Part shown: positions 23,581-32,317 of the stretch, one piece after another
How the letters are laid out: the number at the start of each line of letters is the position of its first letter
How positions within the stretch are numbered: the stretch's first letter is position 1
Assembly (NCBI RefSeq): GCF_018500185.1
Contig: NZ_JAHBGI010000004.1
Coordinates: forward strand, 288,328-352,327
Reading direction: 5' to 3'
DNA length: 64,000 bases
DNA from: Litoribacter ruber
GTDB lineage: Bacteria > Bacteroidota > Bacteroidia > Cytophagales > Cyclobacteriaceae
The notes under the pieces: generated by a model
Database searches by the model: none
What the model saw: the letters and a program-made list of their open reading frames with translations, nothing else
Told to the model about the DNA's origin: nothing
Program-made: the position numbers and the translations under genes

Positions 23581-24590
23581 TGAGTGGGATTTTGGAGCTT
23601 TCCCCATATGGGCTGTACTGCCCCCAGGCCGATATTTTTATCGACCCTTGGAAACCTGTGGACAAGGCACTGATCACCCATGCTCATGCCGACCACAGCC
23701 GATGGGGCATGAAACACTACTTGGCCCATCACCATTCCGAAGAGGTGATGAAGCGGCGATTAGGGGAAGATATTTCCATTGAGACGATTCGTTACAATGA
23801 TCCAATTACGATCAATGGGGTGAAAATAAGTTTTCATCCCGCAGGGCATATTCCCGGATCTGCCCAAATCAGACTTGAATATAAAGGCAAAGTAATAGTT
23901 GCCAGCGGGGATTACAAAGTGGAGGATGATGGACTTTCCGAACCCTTTGAACCTGTAAAATGCCATGAATTTATTTCCGAATGTACTTTTGGGCTGCCAA
24001 TTTACAAATGGGAAAGCCAAGAGGAGATTTTTGCAGGGATCAATAACTGGTGGAGAAAGAATGCCTCCCAAGGCAGGAATTCTGTTTTGTTGGGTTACTC
24101 TTTGGGCAAAGCCCAGCGAATCATAAATAACCTTGATCTAACGATCGGGAAAGTATATTGTCACGGTGCCATCTACAATATGAATCAAGCTTTGATTGCC
24201 AATGGCGTCAAAGTAGTGGATGTGCCCAAGGTGGATGCTGATATGGATAAGAGTTTTTTTAAAGAAGCATTGATAATTGCCCCTCCCTCTGCCTTGGGGA
24301 CACCCTGGATGCGGAGGTTTTCCCCTTATCGCACGGGAATCTGCTCCGGCTGGATGAACGTGAGAGGGACCCGTAGGAGAAAAGCTGCCGATGCAGGGTT
24401 TGTATTAAGTGACCATGCTGATTGGAACGGACTGATTCAGGCCATTCAAGCCACAGAGGCTGAGAAAGTTTACCTGACCCACGGCAACACTGCAGTTTTT
24501 GCCAAATATTTGGAGGAAGAAATGGGAATCGATGCTGTGGAGCTGGAAACACTCTATGAAGGGGAGAATTCGAACCTTGAGGACAGTTGA
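23580..24590 (+). CDS. DNA ligase-associated exonuclease-type metallo-beta-lactamase-fold protein
   Basis: A 336-residue beta-CASP/metallo-beta-lactamase protein. Metal motifs are THAHADHSRWG (HxHxDH), HPAGHIPGS, SGDYKVEDD and a late SDHADWNGL, with THGNTAVF near the end. This matches the putative exonuclease of the DNA-ligase/Lhr-helicase repair cluster (TIGR04122). Its usual partners (ATP-dependent ligase, ligase-associated helicase, phosphoesterase) are not in the neighbourhood. It is coupled (TAATG) to the Tyr-less SDR. Likely a 5'- or 3'-end processing nuclease for DNA repair; the exact activity is not established. Confidence 0.88.
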   Translation: MSGILELSPYGLYCPQADIFIDPWKPVDKALITHAHADHSRWGMKHYLAHHHSEEVMKRRLGEDISIETIRYNDPITINGVKISFHPAGHIPGSAQIRLEYKGKVIVASGDYKVEDDGLSEPFEPVKCHEFISECTFGLPIYKWESQEEIFAGINNWWRKNASQGRNSVLLGYSLGKAQRIINNLDLTIGKVYCHGAIYNMNQALIANGVKVVDVPKVDADMDKSFFKEALIIAPPSALGTPWMRRFSPYRTGICSGWMNVRGTRRRKAADAGFVLSDHADWNGLIQAIQATEAEKVYLTHGNTAVFAKYLEEEMGIDAVELETLYEGENSNLEDS

Positions 24591-24618
24591 TGTTTGTTGC
24601 TGAGCAAAATTTCAGGAC

Positions 24619-24673
24619 TATAGGGACCTTACAGGGAATTTATAGGGATCTTATAGGGACCTTATAGGGATAT
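24619..24673. repeat. 11-bp tandem repeat, five units
   Basis: Five consecutive units following TATAGGGACCT with one to three changes: TATAGGGACCT, TACAGGGAATT, TATAGGGATCT, TATAGGGACCT, TATAGGGATAT. The period is about one helical turn. A related TATAGGGGGTATATAG occurs about 90 bases downstream (24764-24779). Confidence 0.85.
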
Positions 24674-25013
24674 TGAGTTAGGACTAAGCTAGGTTTCCTC
24701 CCATGGCCTGTTAGTTTAAATTTACAGTTTGTCCATACCTGATCCATAGCTTATTCGAACCATGTATAGGGGGTATATAGAGAAAATATGAGTGCGGGGT
24801 AAACTTCAGTAGATATGCCAGCGACTAAAGTTCCGGTATCATTGGTTGATACTGTAATCCTAATTCGAGGGCTTAATGACTATTTGGGGGAAATTAAGGT
24901 TCTGCACGCCACACAATTTATCATCTTGATTTACTGAGGGGTTATTTGAAGTCCAATCCAAATAATATTCCGAAATTTTTACAGAGTATTTTTTTCCTTT
25001 CTAGAAGCTTGCT

Positions 25014-25021
25014 TAACTTTG
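25014..25021 (+). promoter_or_regulatory. -7 box of guaA
   Basis: TAACTTTG with only three bases before the ATG at 25025. The TTG inside the box could be mistaken for an upstream start codon. No -33 TTTG is visible. Predicts a leaderless or nearly leaderless guaA mRNA. Confidence 0.45.
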
Positions 25022-25024
25022 CGC

Positions 25025-26554
25025 ATGGCAGAACAGATTTTGATCCTCGATTTTGGTTCTCAGTACACACAACTTATCGCCCGACGAGTTAGAGAACTGA
25101 ATGTTTATTGTGAAATTCACCCTTTTAATAAGATTCCGGAGATTACTCCCGATATCAAAGGCATTATCCTTTCAGGCAGCCCATGCTCTGTAAAAGATGA
25201 AGGCTCCCCTGATATTGACGTGGACCAGTTTAGAGGCAAACTTCCGGTATTGGGGGTTTGCTATGGCGCCCAACTGATGGCCCACAAATATGGCGGCTCC
25301 ATCGCTCCATCTGAAATTAGGGAATATGGCAGGGCCAACCTCAACCATATTGATACCCACATCGATTTATTTAAAGAAATCACCCATGGCTCCCAAGTTT
25401 GGATGTCCCATGGAGATACCATCAAAGAATTGCCCGAAGGATTTGATGTGATTGCCAGCACGCCGTCAGTTCGTGTGGCTGCATATAAAATCCAAGGAGA
25501 GGAGACCTACGGGATACAGTTTCACCCAGAAGTTACCCACTCTTTAGAAGGAAAAAATCTTCTTAGAAATTTTGTTGTTCAGATTTGCGACTGTAGCCAA
25601 GACTGGACTTCAGACGTGTTCATCGACATTTCAGTGGATGAGCTGAGACAAAAAATAGGTGATGACAAGGTGGTAATGGGACTTTCAGGTGGAGTGGATT
25701 CCTCTGTGGCCGCTACTTTGATCCACCGTGCGATTGGCGATAACCTGACCTGCGTTTTTGTAGATAATGGTTTGCTTCGCAAAAATGAATATGAAGAAGT
25801 ATTGAAATCCTATGAAAACATGGGATTGAATGTGATCGGAGTAGATGCCAAGCAGCGTTTTTATGATGCTTTGGCAGGGCTTTCTGATCCTGAAGATAAA
25901 AGAAAAGCCATTGGGAAAGCCTTTATCGAGGTTTTTGACGACGAGGCACACAAAATCGAAGGTGTAAAGTGGCTAGGGCAAGGTACCATCTATCCAGATG
26001 TGATCGAGTCTGTGTCGGTGAACGGACCTTCGGCTACCATTAAGTCACACCATAATGTCGGCGGACTGCCTGACTTTATGAAACTTCAGGTGGTAGAGCC
26101 TTTGAATACCCTATTTAAAGACGGTGTAAGAGAAGTGGGTAGAGCTCTTGAAATTCCTGAAAACATTGTAGGTAGACATCCTTTCCCTGGACCGGGATTG
26201 GCCATCAGAATTTTGGGAGATATCACACCAGAGAAAGTAAGAGTCCTTCAAGAAGTTGATCACATTTTCATCCAAGGATTGAAAGACCATGGTCTTTATG
26301 ACCAGGTTTGGCAGGCTGGGGCGATTTTGTTGCCGGTACAGTCTGTAGGGGTGATGGGAGATGAGCGTACCTATGAAAAAGTGGTTGCGCTTCGTGCCGT
26401 AGCCTCAGTAGATGGCATGACGGCTGACTGGGTTCACTTGCCTTATGAGTTTTTGGGACAAATCAGTAACGATATCATCAACAAGGTGAAAGGTGTAAAC
26501 AGAGTGGTGTATGACATCAGCTCCAAGCCGCCTGCTACCATAGAATGGGAATAA
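25025..26554 (+). CDS. guaA: GMP synthase (glutamine-hydrolysing)
   Basis: A 509-residue cytoplasmic enzyme converting XMP to GMP. The N-terminal class I amidotransferase domain has the catalytic Cys in [11 protein letters not shown] and the His/Glu in QFHPEVTH. The ATP-pyrophosphatase domain has the P-loop [16 protein letters not shown]. The C-terminal dimerisation domain has [16 protein letters not shown] and ends KPPATIEWE, the canonical terminus. The ATG at 25025 is chosen over a TTG two codons upstream that lies in the -7 box. Confidence 0.97.
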   Translation: MAEQILILDFGSQYTQLIARRVRELNVYCEIHPFNKIPEITPDIKGIILSGSPCSVKDEGSPDIDVDQFRGKLPVLGVCYGAQLMAHKYGGSIAPSEIREYGRANLNHIDTHIDLFKEITHGSQVWMSHGDTIKELPEGFDVIASTPSVRVAAYKIQGEETYGIQFHPEVTHSLEGKNLLRNFVVQICDCSQDWTSDVFIDISVDELRQKIGDDKVVMGLSGGVDSSVAATLIHRAIGDNLTCVFVDNGLLRKNEYEEVLKSYENMGLNVIGVDAKQRFYDALAGLSDPEDKRKAIGKAFIEVFDDEAHKIEGVKWLGQGTIYPDVIESVSVNGPSATIKSHHNVGGLPDFMKLQVVEPLNTLFKDGVREVGRALEIPENIVGRHPFPGPGLAIRILGDITPEKVRVLQEVDHIFIQGLKDHGLYDQVWQAGAILLPVQSVGVMGDERTYEKVVALRAVASVDGMTADWVHLPYEFLGQISNDIINKVKGVNRVVYDISSKPPATIEWE

Positions 26555-26562
26555 GCTTCAAA

Positions 26563-26591
26563 AGCCTGATACTTAACATCAGGCTTTTTTT
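26563..26591 (+). terminator. Terminator after guaA
   Basis: Perfect 8-bp stem AGCCTGAT/ATCAGGCT, 7-nt loop, seven T. Confidence 0.9.
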
Positions 26592-26705
26592 ATGCGATTA
26601 AATGCATTAAATTCGTGGACTTTCATATTGAGGTATAATATTTGAATTTCCTTAATGTCCTTACCCCCGGACCATTCAGAGGTCCTAATATACATTACGA
26701 TATTT

Positions 26706-28373
26706 ATGAAAAAACTTTTCTTGCTCTCGGTTTTCCTGATTTCCTTCACGGCTTTGTTTGCACAGGAACAGCGTGATCTGCAAAATTACAACCGAGGAAA
26801 ACAGCTGGTTTCCTATGGCAACTGGGAGGAGGCGATGGAAGTCCTGCGTCCTTATCTTGACAACCGCCGCTATGGCAGTCTTTCAAATTATGCCCATTTT
26901 CATTTTGCCCGTGCGGCTTATGGAAATGGACAACATGAGCTGGCCAAAGGTACTCTTCAAACCCTGCTGGATAACCGTTCTTGGCAGCATCAAGATGAAG
27001 CCAGGTACTTGCTGGCCTTATCTCTGTTTAGCCAAAATAAGAATTCCGAGGCATTAAATGAGATTGAAAAAATCCAGGATCCCTCCATCAGGCAAGAAGC
27101 TGAAAGGGCAACTTTTGATTTCCTTCAAAATGCCAATTTGAGTTGGATGGTGTTGAATCTTCGGAACTTCGGGGAGAAGAATAAAGGTTTTGCTTTGGCA
27201 CTGCGCAAGCAGCTGGAAGAAAAAACCGTGATGAGCACTGAGGAGAGAAGGGTTTATAATGAAGTGAAAAGCGTAAGAGCTCAAGAAGGTGAAAAATCGG
27301 ACCGCAAGCGGCAGGTCAACCAGGTTTTGGAAGTTGCCGTGGTGTTGCCATTCAACTATAACGGTGGCTCTGGCGTGAGCAGGCTTCAGGGAAATAACTT
27401 CGTATTTGAGTATTATCAAGGTTTGAAACTGGCCGTCGAAGAAGCCAAAAAAGAGGGGGTGGACATTTTGATCCGGACTTTTGATACCGAAAGAAGCGAG
27501 GCGGTGACTGAAAGAATATTGGAAGACCCTTTTTTCAGAATGGCCGATGTGATAGTAGGTCCTATTTATCCAGAGGAGGTAGCTGTAGTTTCTCTTTTTG
27601 CGGAGCAGCAGGGTATCCCTCAGATCAATCCACTTTCAAACTTGGATGACAACCTAGAGGTAGCCGAAAAATCTTACCTTTTCCGTCCGAGCACCCGCTC
27701 GATGAGTAAGGGGATTTTGGACTATGCCCAGAGGAAAACCCCAGAAAAGAAAATTGCAATCGGATATTCCGCGTCCTCAAAAGATGAGTTGCTGGCCAAG
27801 CAACTTACCGAGGAAGCTAGGAGAAAAGGTTTTCAGATAGTGAAATCCGAAAAAATTGAGGGCCGAAATACCCGCGATTTCTTCTCAAGTTTGGGAATTG
27901 AAAGAGGCGGATCCCCATCGGCTAATTTGGTGATCATTTTAAGTGATGACCCAAATGTCGCTTCTCCTACCTTTGGAGTGGTGGAGTCAATCAATTCGAG
28001 AGTTCCGATCTTGGTGCCGGACAGCTGGCTATACTTTAATTTTGCCAGTTTTGAAATGCTGGAACATCAGAACATCCATTTTATTGGGAATAATACGCTG
28101 GATTTTGAATCCCCTGATCTGGAACCTTTCAGAGAGGAGTTCTTTGAAAAATATCAGGTTTTCCCAGGGATATTTGCCCACTTGGGATACGAAACTATTT
28201 ATTGGATTCAGGAGAATTTAAATCCCGACAAGGGGTTTGACTTTGCCCAAAATCTGAGAAGAGCGGGATTCCAAAAAGGAAAACTGACTTTCGGGTTTGA
28301 TTTCTCCAACGAAAGAGCTAATCAGTATGTACCGATCATGCGATTGGAAAAAGGTACATTGGAAATAGAATAA
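26706..28373 (+). CDS. TPR plus periplasmic-binding-protein type 1 domain protein (LpoA-like layout)
   Basis: A 555-residue exported protein; signal peptide MKKLFLLSVFLISFTALFAQ starts at ATG 26706 (17 codons upstream are open but not signal-like). Residues about 25-190 are tandem helical TPR-like repeats (NYNRGKQLVSYGNWEEAMEV, ARAAYGNGQHELAKGTLQTL). Residues about 215-555 form a type 1 periplasmic-binding fold (VAVVLPFNYN, YYQGLKLAVEEAKKEG, VIVGPIYPEEVAVVS, GIPQINPLSN). It resembles amino-acid ABC receptors, but no ABC permease or ATPase is nearby. The TPR-PBP1 layout matches LpoA, the outer-membrane activator of penicillin-binding protein 1A. There is no lipobox: the signal ends ALFAQ. Nine bases separate it from hemL. 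Confidence 0.82.
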   Translation: MKKLFLLSVFLISFTALFAQEQRDLQNYNRGKQLVSYGNWEEAMEVLRPYLDNRRYGSLSNYAHFHFARAAYGNGQHELAKGTLQTLLDNRSWQHQDEARYLLALSLFSQNKNSEALNEIEKIQDPSIRQEAERATFDFLQNANLSWMVLNLRNFGEKNKGFALALRKQLEEKTVMSTEERRVYNEVKSVRAQEGEKSDRKRQVNQVLEVAVVLPFNYNGGSGVSRLQGNNFVFEYYQGLKLAVEEAKKEGVDILIRTFDTERSEAVTERILEDPFFRMADVIVGPIYPEEVAVVSLFAEQQGIPQINPLSNLDDNLEVAEKSYLFRPSTRSMSKGILDYAQRKTPEKKIAIGYSASSKDELLAKQLTEEARRKGFQIVKSEKIEGRNTRDFFSSLGIERGGSPSANLVIILSDDPNVASPTFGVVESINSRVPILVPDSWLYFNFASFEMLEHQNIHFIGNNTLDFESPDLEPFREEFFEKYQVFPGIFAHLGYETIYWIQENLNPDKGFDFAQNLRRAGFQKGKLTFGFDFSNERANQYVPIMRLEKGTLEIE

Positions 28374-28382
28374 AAAGGAAGC

Positions 28383-29672
28383 ATGCAGATTTCAAGAAGC
28401 AAAGACCTTTTCGCAAAGGCACAAAATTCCATTCCTGGCGGGGTAAATTCCCCTGTAAGGGCATTTAGAGCCGTCGGTGGAGACCCTTTATTTATCAATA
28501 AGGCTAATGGGCCATATTTATTTGATGAGGATGGAAACCAGTTTATTGAATTGATCAACAGCTGGGGACCAATGATATTGGGGCACAATCATCCCCAAAT
28601 TAGAGAGGCGATCCTTAAAGCCGTTGAAACAGGTACCTCTTTCGGAGCCCCCACAGCTAGGGAAATTGAGATTGCTGAACTGATCGTAAGCATGGTGCCT
28701 TCAGTGGAGAAGGTAAGAATGGTGAACAGTGGTACAGAAGCCACGATGTCTGCCATCCGCCTTGCTAGAGGCTTTACAGGTCGTGATAAGTTCATCAAGT
28801 TTGAAGGGAATTACCATGGGCACGGGGACTCATTCCTTATCGCAGCGGGCTCTGGCGCCGTTACCATGGGGCAGCCTGATAGTCCTGGGGTTACTAGGGG
28901 AACCGCGAAAGACACCCTTTTGGCTCCGCATAATGACCTGGAGGCTGTTAAAAAGTTGGTGGAAGCCAACCCAAATGAAGTTGCTGCAATCATTCTGGAG
29001 CCAGTGGCAGGGAATATGGGTTGCATCTTGCCTAAGGAAGGCTTTCTGCAAGGTCTAAGAGACCTTTGTGATAAGGAAGGCATTGTCTTGATCTTTGACG
29101 AGGTGATGACCGGCTTTAGGCTTGCAAAAGGAGGTGCTCAGGAGCATTTCGGCGTTACACCAGACATTACAACCATGGGGAAAATTATCGGTGGAGGTAT
29201 GCCTGTGGGGGCCTATGGAGGGAAAAAGGAAATCATGGATTTCGTTTCGCCGGCAGGGCCGGTTTACCAGGCGGGAACGCTCTCTGGAAATCCTATTGCC
29301 ATGGCGGCGGGTATGGCCATGCTAACCTACCTGAATGAGAATCCATCCGTGTACAGCACGCTGGAAGCGAGTGGCAACCGTTTGTTAAAAGGGTTTCAGG
29401 CTACCCAGGAGAAATTGGGCTTGAATTATACCATGACCCATTTGGGAAGTATGTTTAGCTTGTTCTTTACCGATAAGGAGGTTTATGACTTCGAAACGGC
29501 CAAGACATCGGATACAGGATTATTTGGCCGTTATTTTCAAGCCATGTTGCACAGAGGGATTTACTTGCCACCATCTCAGTATGAGAGTTGGTTCCTATCC
29601 ACTGCACTTACCGAAGAGCATATCGACCAAATCATTGATGCGAATGAAGAATCTCTCAGAGAGGTTTTATAA
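28383..29672 (+). CDS. hemL: Glutamate-1-semialdehyde 2,1-aminomutase
   Basis: A 429-residue PLP enzyme making 5-aminolevulinate. Signatures: [59 protein letters not shown], the PLP-Lys motif [18 protein letters not shown] and [12 protein letters not shown]. With hemA at 47.8-49.1 kb it gives the C5 route to tetrapyrroles. It is co-transcribed with the TPR-PBP1 gene. Confidence 0.97.
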   Translation: MQISRSKDLFAKAQNSIPGGVNSPVRAFRAVGGDPLFINKANGPYLFDEDGNQFIELINSWGPMILGHNHPQIREAILKAVETGTSFGAPTAREIEIAELIVSMVPSVEKVRMVNSGTEATMSAIRLARGFTGRDKFIKFEGNYHGHGDSFLIAAGSGAVTMGQPDSPGVTRGTAKDTLLAPHNDLEAVKKLVEANPNEVAAIILEPVAGNMGCILPKEGFLQGLRDLCDKEGIVLIFDEVMTGFRLAKGGAQEHFGVTPDITTMGKIIGGGMPVGAYGGKKEIMDFVSPAGPVYQAGTLSGNPIAMAAGMAMLTYLNENPSVYSTLEASGNRLLKGFQATQEKLGLNYTMTHLGSMFSLFFTDKEVYDFETAKTSDTGLFGRYFQAMLHRGIYLPPSQYESWFLSTALTEEHIDQIIDANEESLREVL

Positions 29673-29704
29673 AATTCCTAAAAATATTACTTGTAACTAT
29701 ACTT

Positions 29705-29740
29705 CAAAAGCTGTCCCGTTGGGCCAGCTTTTGTTTTTTT
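29705..29740 (+). terminator. Terminator after hemL
   Basis: Perfect 9-bp stem CAAAAGCTG/CAGCTTTTG, 11-nt loop and seven T. The T-run overlaps the stop codon of the convergent DUF3667 gene. Confidence 0.9.
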
Positions 29741-30788
29741 AAAATACCAACAAGGAAATATACAGCTCCATTAGAACACCTATGATAAGGAGGTTGAGGT
29801 ACACCAACCCAAGTATATTGAACTTCACAAGTGTTTTGAACCAGCCCTGCCCGTGCAGGTTTAAAAGTGAAATGTAGGCATAGGTGGTCACGACCAAAAA
29901 GCATATGAATATGGTATATCCAAAATCTGCAAAGTGAAAAGCCATAATACTGATCCCGAGCCCATAAATTAAGTAGGCGAAAGCATGTAATACTAGGCTG
30001 TGAATCAGGTGCTCCACATAGAATTTCTTGTGGCGGATGTAAAGGATCTTCAGTAATAAAGCAAAAAAAGGTAGTAACACAAACATCATGATGGGCAAAT
30101 TTCTTGCTGAATTGCTTACATAGAGATTTGAATTCCCAATAAATTTTCTCTGCTGGGTGATGCCTAAATAGGGAAGGTTGAAATTGAAATCTGTGGTCTC
30201 CATAGCTCGGTAAAATGAACTGTCGCTGATGTCAGTATCCTGCGCCATCATCTTGATATCCCGCCACTTTAGCTTCACCGTACCCAATGTGTCCTGGGCG
30301 TTCTTTCCCCCTAATGACCCCAAGCTATAGCTTCCGACTATATTGAGCATGCTATCCAGTTCTTGCCTATCCTTTTCGGGGATTTCATCCAGCTTCATTT
30401 TAACACGATCGTTGTCTTCAATTGTCATATCCCATAGACCTGCCGACATTAGCTGGTCAAATAAGTTTGGCGGCACTACCGCGCTGATTGCAAAGAAATA
30501 GAAAAGGGACAGGATAAGGTATAATCGGATGGGATGAAGATATCGCCGACGTTTTCCTTCATTGAAAGCCTTGGTAATCTTGCCCGGCTTCAGTAAAAAT
30601 GCGGGGATAGTTCTGTACAGTGAACTGTCAAAACTTAAATAATTGGTTATGAAATCATTTAAAAATACGAATAGGGAAACATTTTGGTCATGGTTTTCCT
30701 GGCCGCACTGGGGGCAAAAGTTATCTTCAAGTTTTAAGGGAAGCCTACAATTGAGACAGATATCAAGTTTCCGCCTTTGCTTTATCAT
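29739..30788 (-). CDS. DUF3667 membrane protein with N-terminal zinc ribbon
   Basis: A 349-residue protein. A zinc ribbon (CLNC at about 11-14, CPQCGQ at about 25-28) is followed by FDSSLYRTIPAFLLKPGKIT and RYLHPIRLYLILSLFYFFA, the DUF3667 signature, then a variable soluble loop (about 115-215) and four C-terminal hydrophobic helices. Such proteins are widespread in Bacteroidota; function unknown, possibly a membrane scaffold or sensor. Its TAA falls in the hemL terminator T-run. Confidence 0.88.
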   Translation of the reverse strand: MIKQRRKLDICLNCRLPLKLEDNFCPQCGQENHDQNVSLFVFLNDFITNYLSFDSSLYRTIPAFLLKPGKITKAFNEGKRRRYLHPIRLYLILSLFYFFAISAVVPPNLFDQLMSAGLWDMTIEDNDRVKMKLDEIPEKDRQELDSMLNIVGSYSLGSLGGKNAQDTLGTVKLKWRDIKMMAQDTDISDSSFYRAMETTDFNFNLPYLGITQQRKFIGNSNLYVSNSARNLPIMMFVLLPFFALLLKILYIRHKKFYVEHLIHSLVLHAFAYLIYGLGISIMAFHFADFGYTIFICFLVVTTYAYISLLNLHGQGWFKTLVKFNILGLVYLNLLIIGVLMELYISLLVF

Positions 30789-30850
30789 AGTGTATCTGAA
30801 AAAAGTGAATTTACACCAATTTTTCTATAAAAAGCTAGGTTTATGGGCAT

Positions 30851-30883
30851 AAAAAAAGCCACTCTTTTTAAGTGGCTTTTTTT
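30851..30883. terminator. Bidirectional terminator after the DUF4168 gene
   Basis: AAAAAAAGCCACT pairs with AGTGGCTTTTTTT around a 7-nt loop. On the minus strand it ends the DUF4168 transcript 17 bases past the stop. Confidence 0.8.
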
Positions 30884-30900
30884 GTCAGAATGATGACTTA

Positions 30901-31395
30901 TTAATTTTCATCATCCATCATGCTGTCGATTTTGGTTCTTACCTTTTCGCTCTGCTGGTAAGCCATCATCATTTCTTGGAATTTCTGCTGATCCATATCG
31001 TTTTCAGCCATTTTTTCCTGATAAGCCTGTCCGATTTCCTGGTTCATTTCAACCACTTTCTGACCTGCCTCATTGAATTTCGCTATTTCATCTGGGTCTT
31101 GAGAAACCTCTTTAATGTTTCCTGCCTGCTGTGCCTGTGCTAACTCATTGAATCTGTTGACATCAAGTCCGGTTTCTTCAATGGTTTCCATCATTTTCGA
31201 CTGCATTTCTTCCTGCAGAGGAATGATTTCTTTGTTGATTTTCACAAACTTCTCATATTCTTCGTCAGTGAAGTTATCATTCACCTGCTGCTGTTGTTGT
31301 GGCGGCATTTGTTGCTGAGCCATAACACCCAAAATAAGCGCAAAAGAAAAGATGAAGGATAAAGTGAAAATTTTCGATAACTTTGAATTAATCAT
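30901..31395 (-). CDS. DUF4168 exported protein
   Basis: A 164-residue protein with a signal peptide (MINSKLSKIFTLSFIFSFAL, cleavage near VMAQ), a Gln/Pro stretch (QQQMPPQQQQQ) and a helical, Glu/Met-rich body (FTDEEYEKFVKINKEIIPLQ, KFNEAGQKVVEMNQEIGQAY) ending in acidic residues. This matches DUF4168, a periplasmic helical protein of unknown role. Monocistronic, divergent from the ArsC-like gene. Confidence 0.85.
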   Translation of the reverse strand: MINSKLSKIFTLSFIFSFALILGVMAQQQMPPQQQQQVNDNFTDEEYEKFVKINKEIIPLQEEMQSKMMETIEETGLDVNRFNELAQAQQAGNIKEVSQDPDEIAKFNEAGQKVVEMNQEIGQAYQEKMAENDMDQQKFQEMMMAYQQSEKVRTKIDSMMDDEN

Positions 31396-31485
31396 AAGTT
31401 TGGGTTTTAGTTTTCATTTAGTGTAACGCTAATATACAAAAAATAACCCTGAATTAGAGGTTTTGTTCTATTAAATAAAGTTAAT

Positions 31486-31842
31486 ATGATAAAAATTTAT
31501 GGGATCAAAAATTGCGATACCATTAAAAAAACATTGAAAATGCTCGATTCCGAGGAAATAGGCTATGTTTTTCATGATTATAAAAAACAAGCCCCATCAC
31601 GGGAATTGCTGAGCGAGATGATTCAGGCGCTTGGGCTTGACACTGTCGTCAACAAGAGGGGAACGTCTTTTCGAAAGCTTGACGAGAGTAAAAAAGGAGC
31701 CTTGGATTCCCAAGAATCTGCGATTCCCGTGCTAAAGGAAAACAGCAGCATGATCAAAAGGCCTATAATCCAACTAGAAAACGGCACATGGATAGCCGGC
31801 TATGATGCATCATTGCCAGAGCAAGTAAAAGGGGCCCGCTAA
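31486..31842 (+). CDS. ArsC/Spx-family protein (YffB-like)
   Basis: A 118-residue thioredoxin-fold protein. IKIYGIKNCDTIKKTLKML has a single Cys at the active position instead of CxxC. NKRGTSFRKLDE and MIKRPIIQLENG, whose Arg-Pro is typical, place it in the ArsC/Spx superfamily, closest to the YffB-type members. A real arsenate reductase would need further Cys residues; here only one Cys is present, so a glutathione/thiol-dependent reductase or a Spx-like role is possible. Ends in a terminator shared with the NlpE-like gene. Confidence 0.85.
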   Translation: MIKIYGIKNCDTIKKTLKMLDSEEIGYVFHDYKKQAPSRELLSEMIQALGLDTVVNKRGTSFRKLDESKKGALDSQESAIPVLKENSSMIKRPIIQLENGTWIAGYDASLPEQVKGAR

Positions 31843-31856
31843 GGCCCCTTTCTTAT
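31828..31856. terminator. Bidirectional terminator with a stop codon in its loop
   Basis: AAAGGGGCC/GGCCCCTTT (31828-31836 with 31843-31851). The ArsC-like TAA (31840-31842) sits in the loop, and the convergent NlpE-like stop begins two bases past the right arm. Confidence 0.75.
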
Positions 31857-32314
31857 TTTCGTTTTAAGCTGTAATTCAAACTTGATTCTATTTTTTGGCC
31901 TTCTTGATCGAGAAGGGTTAGATCTCCATTATCCTCCAGTGAAAGCCTGATGAGCCTGTTGTTCTCCGTGTTCAATACAATCATTTGATCCTCCGAATCC
32001 GGCAGACGCTGGATTTCATAACTTCCGAAACTTTCCACCGTGCGGTCCCCATCTCTGGTGCCCACGTAGGTTTCGTAAAGGTCAAATTCACCACTTCTTT
32101 CCTGCTCATAGTTTTCCAGCCTGATCTCCATTTCAATCCGCTCACAGTCGGCACAGGGGATGGATCCCTGATATGTAACCCAATTGGATTCCTCTAAGCC
32201 CCCAAGATTGACTTCCTCTCTTTGCCTATCGGCAGGGGATGTGTGGTGAGTTTCCTTGGATTCACAGGCCAGAAGACCTAAAAGAATTACTGTCGACGTG
32301 AGTGCAGTTTTCAT
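31853..32314 (-). CDS. NlpE-like copper-homeostasis/stress lipoprotein
   Basis: A 153-residue lipoprotein: MKTALTSTVILLGLLAC is a lipoprotein signal. The mature part contains WVTYQGSIPCADCERIEMEI, the N-terminal NlpE motif with its CxxC pair, and a small barrel (YETYVGTRDGDRTVESFGSY, LIRLSLEDNGDLTLLDQEG). In Enterobacteria NlpE senses surface contact, copper and lipoprotein-trafficking stress for Cpx; no Cpx homologue is nearby. It is set three bases after tdh on the same strand. Confidence 0.85.
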   Translation of the reverse strand: MKTALTSTVILLGLLACESKETHHTSPADRQREEVNLGGLEESNWVTYQGSIPCADCERIEMEIRLENYEQERSGEFDLYETYVGTRDGDRTVESFGSYEIQRLPDSEDQMIVLNTENNRLIRLSLEDNGDLTLLDQEGQKIESSLNYSLKRK

Positions 32315-32317
32315 AGG

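Larger units (their letters stand above)
24591..25024. other. Intergenic region upstream of guaA
   Basis: 434 bases without a credible ORF. It holds a five-unit 11-bp tandem repeat near its left end and the guaA -7 box at its right end. No recognisable purine or PRPP riboswitch core was seen. Confidence 0.6.

Noticed and set aside
24591..25024. Purine-type riboswitch ahead of guaA
   Set aside because: I could not find the conserved three-way junction core, and the -7 box is three bases from the ATG, leaving no leader.
31486..31842. Functional arsenate reductase
   Set aside because: Only the first Cys of the active site is present and there are no ars genes; kept as ArsC/Spx-like.
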